From contig DLRL01000018.1 of the NCBI GenBank assembly GCA_002501085.1, positions 1 to 20,431 on the forward strand: 20,431 nt of DNA, written 5' to 3'. Within the stretch, counting starts at the first letter, position 1, and every line of letters starts with the position of its first letter. Shown piece after piece: positions 15,044 to 20,431 of the stretch. The DNA is from Gemmatimonadales bacterium UBA7889 (GTDB taxonomy: Bacteria; Gemmatimonadota; Gemmatimonadetes; Longimicrobiales; Gaopeijiaceae). The translations under genes were made by a program, and so were the position numbers. The notes below the pieces were generated by a model. The model was not told where the DNA came from, made no database searches, and saw only the letters and a program-made list of their open reading frames with translations.

Positions 15044-15628
15044 CTAGTTCCCTTCCGGTTCCGGCGTAACTCGGTCGATGACTTCAGCAAGATGTTCGTA
15101 GGCCATCGGATCGTTCTGATTGAAGCTCTCGATTGTCTCTGCAATCCGGCCGTCTGGCCCGATCACGATTACCGCTCGGCTATCCACCATATTGTTTGAG
15201 CGCAGACCTCCACCAAAGGCGGCGTAAGTACCGCCATTGTTAGAGGCATCACTGGCGAACAGAAACGGAAAATCTGCGTCTTTCAACCACGATCCGAGTT
15301 CACTTTGTGAGTCATTAGAAACGCCTATAAGCACGACGTTTCGTCCTTCATTGAAAAGGCTTGCGTACTGATCACGGTACGCTGTCATTTGGACTGTTCA
15401 GCCAGGTGTCCTGACGCGGAAGAAGAACGCGAGGACAACCGTTTCGCCTCGGTAGTCACTCAGGCGGATTGGTTCCTGAAGCAACCCGTAGCGGGTCGCG
15501 CCAGGTAGAGCAAAATCCGGGGCCATGGCACCAACAGCAAGGAGGCCCGAGTCCTGAGCGCTAGCTTCTGCCGGCGCGCCCATCGCGATCACTCCCGCGA
15601 GAAGACCAAGTGCGATCAATTTGCGCAT
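15044..15628 (-). CDS. exported selenocysteine-containing peroxiredoxin (TGA read through as Sec77)
   Basis: Read through one TGA (15398-15400), the gene encodes 194 residues. Residues 1-25 are a signal peptide (MRKLIALGLLAG...EASAQ). The AhpC/TSA fold then follows: VGAMAPDFALPG, RLSDYRGETVVLAFF, and RVRTPG-U-TVQMTAYRDQY. The TGA lies exactly at the peroxidatic cysteine of peroxiredoxins (TPGCT). Downstream, NVVLIGVSNDS, DFPFLFASD and VIVIGPDGRI continue the same fold in the same frame, with no shift. No cysteine exists anywhere in the protein, so Sec77 would be the sole redox residue, a 1-Sec type. AGGAGA lies 9 nt ahead of ATG 15628. A stem-loop just after the TGA fits a bacterial SECIS. 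The main alternative is a nonsense mutation in a Cys codon; exact placement and an otherwise intact frame argue against it. Confidence 0.85.
15363..15382 (-). promoter_or_regulatory. candidate bacterial SECIS stem-loop
   Basis: On the minus strand GCGTAC (15382-15377) pairs perfectly with GTACGC (15368-15363) around the 8-nt loop CGTGATCA. The stem begins 15 nt after the TGA and the loop 21 nt after it, with G as its second base. This fits the bacterial rule of a short stem-loop with an apical G roughly 16-37 nt from the UGA, bound by SelB. The same bases encode AYRDQYA, which is common in cysteine homologues, so part of the symmetry could come from the repeated Tyr codons. Confidence 0.6.
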
Positions 15629-15666
15629 CTGTGCCTATCTCCTAGGTGAGAGGCAAGGTAGAGGCG

Positions 15667-15727
15667 TCAATATCGGTTGGCTTTGAGCAGCATGCCAGCC
15701 CCCTACCCGTGTAGAGCTCGATATTGA
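15667..15727. repeat. 9-bp inverted repeat upstream of the peroxiredoxin gene
   Basis: TCAATATCG (15667-15675) and CGATATTGA (15719-15727) are perfect inverted copies separated by 43 bp. They lie in the 174-bp spacer between the end of the M20 gene and the start of the selenoprotein gene, both on the minus strand. They may be a pair of operator half-sites or the base of a leader hairpin. The two arms are 52 bp apart start to start, about five helical turns. No other feature was recognised in this spacer apart from the AGGAGA ribosome binding site. Confidence 0.35.
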
Positions 15728-15802
15728 TCACGCATCTTAAACTCTCTAGTGGTAAGAGTAGGCCCAAGATAGTGAGCCCTCACGATAGATCTGATGTCAG
15801 AC

Positions 15803-17374
15803 CTAGAAGATGGTCGCTGGCATAGTCAACAGTTGGGCGTAAAGGTCGATCGCGTACCAAAGGTTTGCGATGCGCAGATTTTCGTCCGGAGCATGTTGAT
15901 TGTTATCATGATTCGCGACGGGGACTATGATTGCAGGTTTTTGGAGAATCTCTGTAAAGGGTGTAATCGGCAGCGTTCCGCCCATCCCTGGTGCCACCAC
16001 TAGTGAGCCCTCCCCAAAGGCCTGGCTCGCGGCCATACTGGCTGCTGCCATCACACTCTGGGCGAACGGGTTCGTCATTGAAGTACGGGCCGCTCTGGAG
16101 CCACCACCGCCGGTGACTTTTGCGATCAATGGGTAGCTGCGACGTGTCTCCATATCTGGATCTTGTGAGACAACATGGAACCCTTGGCGTTGGATATGGT
16201 CGACAATCAGCTGTCGGAGGTGCGCTGGGTCGTTGCCCTTGACGAGCCTAATTCCAAGAGCAGCAACTGCGGTATTCGGGATCACATTGCGGGCGAGAGC
16301 ACCCGTGTTACCGCTCGTGATCCCACGAATATTTAGGGCAGGCACCATCAGTCGCTCAGGTAGGGATTCGGGTTCGCCTTCGGAGCGAACGATCCCAAGT
16401 TCACGCTTTAGTTGCTCATCCCATGCAGGCATCGCTGCCAGCGCGGCACGCTCTTCTTCTCCAATGGGCTCGGCTGTGTCATACCAACCGTCCACCAGTA
16501 CGCGTCCGGCCTCGTCCTTCATTGACACTAAGAGTCGTGACAGGATTACACCTGTATCTGGTGCCCAATTCCCATAATGTCCCGAGTGAAGATTTCGTGC
16601 AGCTCCGTACACGGTGACTTCCATTCCCATTGAACCACGCACACCAAACGTGATTTGCGGACGCCCACTAGGGTGTGCGGGCCCATCAAAGAACAGCCAA
16701 ATATCGATCGGATCGAGGCGATCTTTGAATGTTTCCATATAGCGCGGGAGGTTCCGTGATCCAGCTTCTTCCTCACCATCAAAGAAGAAGATCAAGTTCG
16801 AGGTAGATTGAACGTTGCCTTCTTGGAAGGCTTTCAGTACGGGGAGGATTGCAGCTATGGGTGCCTTGTCATCTCCGGCGGATCTCGCGTAGAGGCGCCA
16901 GGTAGGGTCAACTGTTTCACCCGGATCTGGCATCGGAAGTTGTCTTCCGCCCTCTGGGATTGGGGCCGAGTAGAGTGTCGGCTCAAATGGAGGGTGCGTC
17001 CAGTTGGATGGGTCGACAGCCTGGCCATCATAGTGCACATAGATCCCTAACGTCCGGGTCGCACCTGGGACATTAAGTTCACCGTAGACAATCGGGGGTA
17101 CGTCTTCAAGTTGAAGGAGTTCGGAGTCAACACCGACAGCAAGAAGTTCGTCTCGGATATACTCCGCCGCACGTGTGATGTCGTCTAGGTCCCGGGCTCG
17201 GTTGGGATAACTCAGCAGCTCCGCAAAGTTTCTGAGGATTTCAACTTCGTGCGCTTCCCGGTATGCGCGTGCTACCTCGCTTCCTGATTGGGCAGAGACA
17301 GAAGAAATAGGTGTCGCACAGGAGAGTGCAATAAGAAGAAGTTTCTTCATTCGGCTAATCTTAGCCGAGCGCAT
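15803..17374 (-). CDS. exported M20 family metallopeptidase
   Basis: A secreted zinc dipeptidase/carboxypeptidase of the M20 family, 523 residues from this start. The signal peptide core is MKKLLLIALSCATPISSVSA. Di-zinc ligands are visible in order: YVHYDGQ (H and D, about 114-116), SAGDDKAP (bridging Asp, about 168), FDGEEEAGS (catalytic and zinc Glu, about 201-203), LFFDGPAHPSG (Asp, about 230) and a C-terminal His in VANHDNNQHAPDE. The dimerisation insert (MEVTVYGAARNLHSGHYG) is present. Three in-frame ATGs compete: 17395, 17374 and 17350. The middle one is chosen because GAGGG lies 11 nt upstream; 17350 gives the most classic signal peptide but lacks a ribosome binding site and abuts a palindrome. 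It follows the M14 gene on the same strand. Confidence 0.92.
   Translation of the reverse strand: MRSAKISRMKKLLLIALSCATPISSVSAQSGSEVARAYREAHEVEILRNFAELLSYPNRARDLDDITRAAEYIRDELLAVGVDSELLQLEDVPPIVYGELNVPGATRTLGIYVHYDGQAVDPSNWTHPPFEPTLYSAPIPEGGRQLPMPDPGETVDPTWRLYARSAGDDKAPIAAILPVLKAFQEGNVQSTSNLIFFFDGEEEAGSRNLPRYMETFKDRLDPIDIWLFFDGPAHPSGRPQITFGVRGSMGMEVTVYGAARNLHSGHYGNWAPDTGVILSRLLVSMKDEAGRVLVDGWYDTAEPIGEEERAALAAMPAWDEQLKRELGIVRSEGEPESLPERLMVPALNIRGITSGNTGALARNVIPNTAVAALGIRLVKGNDPAHLRQLIVDHIQRQGFHVVSQDPDMETRRSYPLIAKVTGGGGSRAARTSMTNPFAQSVMAAASMAASQAFGEGSLVVAPGMGGTLPITPFTEILQKPAIIVPVANHDNNQHAPDENLRIANLWYAIDLYAQLLTMPATIF
17351..17368. repeat. perfect 8-bp palindrome next to a possible M20 start codon
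   Basis: TCGGCTAA (17351-17358) and TTAGCCGA (17361-17368) are perfect inverted copies with a 2-bp spacer. On the minus strand the hairpin would end right at the ATG 17350 of the M20 gene. If that ATG is the real start, this is a leader hairpin or operator; if an upstream start is used, it is coding. Confidence 0.4.
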
Positions 17375-17470
17375 TATCGTGGTGTCCCTCTGCATTTCTA
17401 GATCATCCTCTTCGGGTCGTTGAGCATGTTGGTTGTTTCGTTATCCATAGATTCTTCGGGTTCCGAGTGA

Positions 17471-20215
17471 CTAACGGTCCTCGGTTGCCGTTCGCGGGCT
17501 GTTCTTCAACAGAGCATTAAAAAGGAGCTTGTAAGTACCGTGGGTTTGACCTCGGTGCTGGACTCTGAAGCCGTACATTAAGATGCGTCCATTTCCGTAC
17601 TCCACATCTAAGATTGCGCCTTTTCCAGCTAGCTTTTCCGCCCCGACGATTACCCCACTCATCAAGAGTCGCTCAGGGTCTTCAGCCCAACTGCCCACTG
17701 CTTGAACTTGGCCTGCATCACCACCGAAGTCGGTTGGTTCGTATGCCCGCCCACCAGCCCACTTAGCTGCGACCTCATTGGGGCTTCCGACCGCAAGCGG
17801 GTGGTTCTCATCAAGTTCTATGCGCAGTAGGGATGCGGGCAGAAAGAAGTCTGAGTTGCTGATGTCTTCGAGTGCATTTCGCACCGGAACATCGAAGTGC
17901 TCGAGTACAAGTGCGTCTGCTGCTTCGAACGTGACAAGTGTCCCTCCGTTGCGCACAAATTCCTTCAGGTTCTCGACACCCTCCTCTCCTATACCCCCCC
18001 TGAAACCGGGAGGGGTGTCCTCGTCACTTGCGCCTTCAATAAGTCGGTTCAGCGGAATTTGAGAGGGGATAATGATTACGTCGAGCCTCTCCGAAAGGCC
18101 TTCCTCCCGCACATCATCATTCATGAGTGTTTCAAACGTGTAGTCAAAATCTTCAAGTACTAGGCGGGTCCATCCCTCATCCATCGAGGCAGCCCAGCCC
18201 TGGTAGATTCCAATACGCGCAGCCTGCTGTTGAGCCGACATGTCAAGAGTTGGTGGGTCTGCGACGACAGTGACGCCGATCTCGTTGGAGATCTCTGACA
18301 GAAGGGATCTGGATTGCGGGTCTGAGGCAGATACGATGAAGAGGGGGCCGTCCTCTGATACAGCCTTGAAGACTGAAAGCCCTGCTTCGAGCATGCGGTT
18401 CACTGCTTGGTAGGCGCGAGTAACTTCAGCACTGATCGCGTACCAATCGTTGGCAGTAGGCATTGGCGGGGCAACGACTCTAGCAGAAGTGGCTAGTCGA
18501 GTGTCAGCCTCGAAGGGCTTGTCTGTACGTGTAATTTCGACACCCATCTGCATCGGCATCGTGTAAGCGGCTCCATCGTATGAGCGCATGAATGGCCCTC
18601 CCGGCCACTCGTGCTGGACCCGGCGTCGACGCGGCTCTAACAAATCGAGTACCGCAGCTCTTCCGGGCTGTGCTCCATACACGATCCAGGAATTTGGAGC
18701 AAAGCTGCGCAGTTCTTCTTCAGGTTTGTTGTCCTCAACCGCTTCTTCATCGGTGTCCTCTTCACGCTCAGCATCACCTTCATCCTCGTCCGGGAGATCC
18801 TCCTCCTCAGTAGCGTTTTCATTTTCACTCAGGCCGTCGTCGTCCGGGGATGACCAAAGGCCATCTGCTATGGTTGCTTCAAATGCTCCGATTGACTCGT
18901 GAACCTCGACACCCTGTAGGATGAGCTTGCCCACCATTTCAGCAGCGGCAATTGGGTCAGCCTGATTACGTGGGATCACATACGCATGTGGTCCTTCTAT
19001 TTCCGCTTTTGCGATTGTTTCAGATCCCATCTGCCATCGGCCCATGATATAGTGCTGGCTGAACTTTGCTGTCTGCTCTAACACGCTCTTGGCCGCGATC
19101 ATCTGATAGTCAACAATGTCTCCGAGCGTCCACTCCCCGCCCAACCAGGGATCGACGAATGCGATCTGGAATCCATATTCACCAAGCCCTCGGCCCGGTG
19201 CGGCACCCCGCTCAAGTGCTTCAAGGGCTACGGTATCCGGGCTCGCTATACGTGCACTGGCCGTCTCGGTGAGAATGCCGACGATATTGTGATACCGACC
19301 AGTGAGTGCACCTTCTTGTCCCCAAATTCGGTACATCGAACCTGTTACAACTCCCTGTTTACCGGCTGCCTGCAGGTCCGCGACCATCCCGCCACCCATA
19401 AAGCGAAGCTGTTGCCACTGCAGCGGGTGAATATCAGGGTTCATCGGGTCAGGGTAGGGAGGCACAAAGATTCTGGGCCCACTGTTACCCATCTGATGTT
19501 GGTCAAGATAGATCTGCGGGTAAGTCGTACGGTACATCAAATCCATCCAATACCGTGTTTCAACAAGATTGGCCTGGAAGAAGTCCCGGTTGTTGTCGTG
19601 GCCCGCGTAGTAATGGTAAAGCCATGGCATACGGGCACGCTCGTAGTCAGTGCCCACATTACGCTCATACCAGTCTGTAACTAGGACCTGGCCATCCGGA
19701 TTCGCAGAAGGAACGAGCACTGTAACAACGTTATCTAAGATTTGACTTGTTAGATCATCTTCCGCAGTCGCAAGGTGATGTACTAGCTCGACGCTTGTCT
19801 GTGATGAGCCGATCTCAGTCGAATGGATGTTGTGGTTGATAAACACAGTTGCGGGGGTCGTCGCAGCGATCCTCTCAGCCTCTTCTCTATCGATTCTTCC
19901 GTCAGCAATGCGCTTAGATGCTTCACGGATTTCATCCAACCGGGCGAGGTTAGCGGGCGAGCTGATCGTAATTGAGACAAACGGGTTGCCAAGTGTCGTT
20001 GGGCCTGCAGTGTCTACCTGAATACGATCTGACCCGTCGGCTATTAGGGTGAAGTACTCAAGTATGCCATCCCAACGTGCGAGCTTCTTGTCAGTGCCGA
20101 TCACAAATCCAAAATGTTCTTCCGGAGTTGGAATTTGCTGTGCTCCCAGCCCCTGTAGGCTAGGAAGGAGGACCAAGAGAAAATGTGCTAGAAAAATTGT
20201 TTTGGTGGTGCGCAC
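17471..20215 (-). CDS. exported M14 family zinc carboxypeptidase, large two-domain form
   Basis: A 914-residue secreted metallopeptidase. The signal peptide covers about residues 1-25 (FLAHFLLVLLPSLQGLGA-Q). The M14 domain spans roughly 35-390: zinc ligands H131 and E134 in HNIHSTEIGS (HxxE), H240 in YLDQHQMG, and catalytic E317 in GILTETAS. NPDGQ and HDNNRDFFQ carry family substrate-site residues. Residues about 458-501 are an extremely acidic linker (EEEDLPDEDEGDAEREEDTD). The C-terminal part (about 505-900) ends in a type 1 glutamine-amidotransferase-like fold (EFVRNGGTLVTFEAADAL, LMYGFRVQHRGQTHGTYKLLF) without obvious catalytic residues. GTG 20215 is preceded by AGGAGGT at 5-nt spacing. 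The size and arrangement match the large M14 proteins of Gemmatimonadota. The substrate is unknown. Confidence 0.93.
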   Translation of the reverse strand: MRTTKTIFLAHFLLVLLPSLQGLGAQQIPTPEEHFGFVIGTDKKLARWDGILEYFTLIADGSDRIQVDTAGPTTLGNPFVSITISSPANLARLDEIREASKRIADGRIDREEAERIAATTPATVFINHNIHSTEIGSSQTSVELVHHLATAEDDLTSQILDNVVTVLVPSANPDGQVLVTDWYERNVGTDYERARMPWLYHYYAGHDNNRDFFQANLVETRYWMDLMYRTTYPQIYLDQHQMGNSGPRIFVPPYPDPMNPDIHPLQWQQLRFMGGGMVADLQAAGKQGVVTGSMYRIWGQEGALTGRYHNIVGILTETASARIASPDTVALEALERGAAPGRGLGEYGFQIAFVDPWLGGEWTLGDIVDYQMIAAKSVLEQTAKFSQHYIMGRWQMGSETIAKAEIEGPHAYVIPRNQADPIAAAEMVGKLILQGVEVHESIGAFEATIADGLWSSPDDDGLSENENATEEEDLPDEDEGDAEREEDTDEEAVEDNKPEEELRSFAPNSWIVYGAQPGRAAVLDLLEPRRRRVQHEWPGGPFMRSYDGAAYTMPMQMGVEITRTDKPFEADTRLATSARVVAPPMPTANDWYAISAEVTRAYQAVNRMLEAGLSVFKAVSEDGPLFIVSASDPQSRSLLSEISNEIGVTVVADPPTLDMSAQQQAARIGIYQGWAASMDEGWTRLVLEDFDYTFETLMNDDVREEGLSERLDVIIIPSQIPLNRLIEGASDEDTPPGFRGGIGEEGVENLKEFVRNGGTLVTFEAADALVLEHFDVPVRNALEDISNSDFFLPASLLRIELDENHPLAVGSPNEVAAKWAGGRAYEPTDFGGDAGQVQAVGSWAEDPERLLMSGVIVGAEKLAGKGAILDVEYGNGRILMYGFRVQHRGQTHGTYKLLFNALLKNSPRTATEDR

Positions 20216-20401
20216 TGGGACCTCCTAAGGTCTTACAGTCATTCCGCGGTTAGTCGGCGAATGTACAGGGCGGATACCGAAGTGGTCGAGTCCCTGTAAG
20301 ATGAACGAGAAATGTCCCGTGTTATGAATACCCAGACGTGAGTCAGGTCATCTACCAACGGGTAGCCGGCGAAGGTATAGTTCCAGTTCAAATAGCCCGC
20401 C
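20216..20401. promoter_or_regulatory. spacer between M14 gene and tRNA-Ala with promoter candidates
   Basis: This 186-bp spacer holds the M14 ribosome binding site on the minus strand. It also holds a stem-loop, TACAGGG (20264-20270) pairing with CCCTGTA (20292-20298) around a 21-nt loop with an inner ACC/GGT pair. TATAGT at 20376-20381 is a plausible -10 box for the tRNA, about 20 bp before its 5' end; no matching -35 box is clear. Confidence 0.35.
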
Positions 20402-20431
20402 GGGGCCATAGCTCAGTTGGGAGAGCGCCTG
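20402..20431 (+). tRNA. tRNA-Ala, 5' part only
   Basis: GGGGCCA (acceptor strand), TA, the D-arm GCTCAGTTGGGAGAGC and the first bases of the anticodon stem, GCCTG, are present; the window ends before the anticodon. The 5' acceptor and D-arm sequence is typical of bacterial tRNA-Ala. The isoacceptor cannot be read. It does not resemble tRNA-Sec. Confidence 0.85.

Noticed and set aside
15044..15628. Two separate truncated genes or a pseudogene
   Set aside because: Both halves are in the same frame with no indel, the only stop is exactly at the catalytic cysteine position, the flanking motifs are intact and a SECIS-like hairpin follows. Recoding explains this better, though a Cys-to-TGA point mutation is not excluded without the sel genes.
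18588..18902. Plus-strand Ser-rich frame opposite the M14 gene
   Set aside because: It is the antisense of the Glu/Asp-rich linker, which produces Ser-rich translation automatically; no start signal or homology.
20260..20300. Second tRNA or small RNA upstream of tRNA-Ala
   Set aside because: The TACAGGG/CCCTGTA stem with GAAGTGGTCGAG recalls a tRNA-Ser D-arm, but no cloverleaf, anticodon arm or T-arm can be built.

Overview
The window reads as a chromosomal segment of a free-living, probably marine bacterium. My best guess at lineage is Gemmatimonadota or a related Acidobacteria-like group. That guess rests on gene content: a DUF1592/DUF1585 - DUF1552 - ankyrin cluster, several exported metallopeptidases (M28, M20 and a ~900-residue M14) and a CGNR-type regulator. 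It is an inference, not a measurement. Genes are densely packed on both strands, and I see no insertion sequence, prophage, CRISPR array or rRNA.

Layout. 1-3603 (+): the C-terminal end of a DUF1592/DUF1585 protein, a Tat-exported DUF1552 protein and an exported ankyrin-repeat protein, the last two only 2 bp apart. 3688-5013 (-): exported M28 peptidase. 5159-5794 (-): CGNR/ABATE zinc-finger protein, with an AT-rich upstream region carrying three evenly spaced AC(Y/C)(R)GT-like hexamers. 6105-9274 (+): housekeeping genes tyrS, purE and greA, then a CNHC thioredoxin-family protein, ended by a strong hairpin. 9669-12733 (-): a tight three-gene unit of an ADHFE1-type hydroxyacid-oxoacid transhydrogenase, a PpiC lipoprotein and an M50B-like membrane protein. 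12855-14945 (+): a short-chain dehydrogenase, a DsbD/CcdA-type membrane electron carrier and a TlpA-like CEQC thioredoxin. A 19-bp perfect hairpin separates this from the facing gene. 15044-15628 (-): an exported peroxiredoxin interrupted by an in-frame TGA. 15803-20215 (-): M20 and M14 peptidases. 20402-end (+): the 5' half of a tRNA-Ala.

The most interesting object is the peroxiredoxin at 15044-15628. Two adjacent reading frames are in one phase and are joined by a single TGA. That TGA sits exactly where the peroxidatic cysteine belongs (TPG-U-T). A 6-bp stem with an 8-nt G-containing loop begins 15 nt after it, within the range for a bacterial SECIS. I call it a selenoprotein. It contains no cysteine at all, so selenium would be its only redox centre. 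It is also predicted to be exported, and its convergent neighbours encode a membrane and periplasmic thiol-reducing pair, which suggests a cell-envelope peroxide-defence module.

Elsewhere the genes suggest a heterotroph that secretes peptidases to use peptides. It also carries an envelope-located DUF1592/DUF1552 system of unknown role and a 4-hydroxybutyrate/2-hydroxyglutarate interconverting enzyme.
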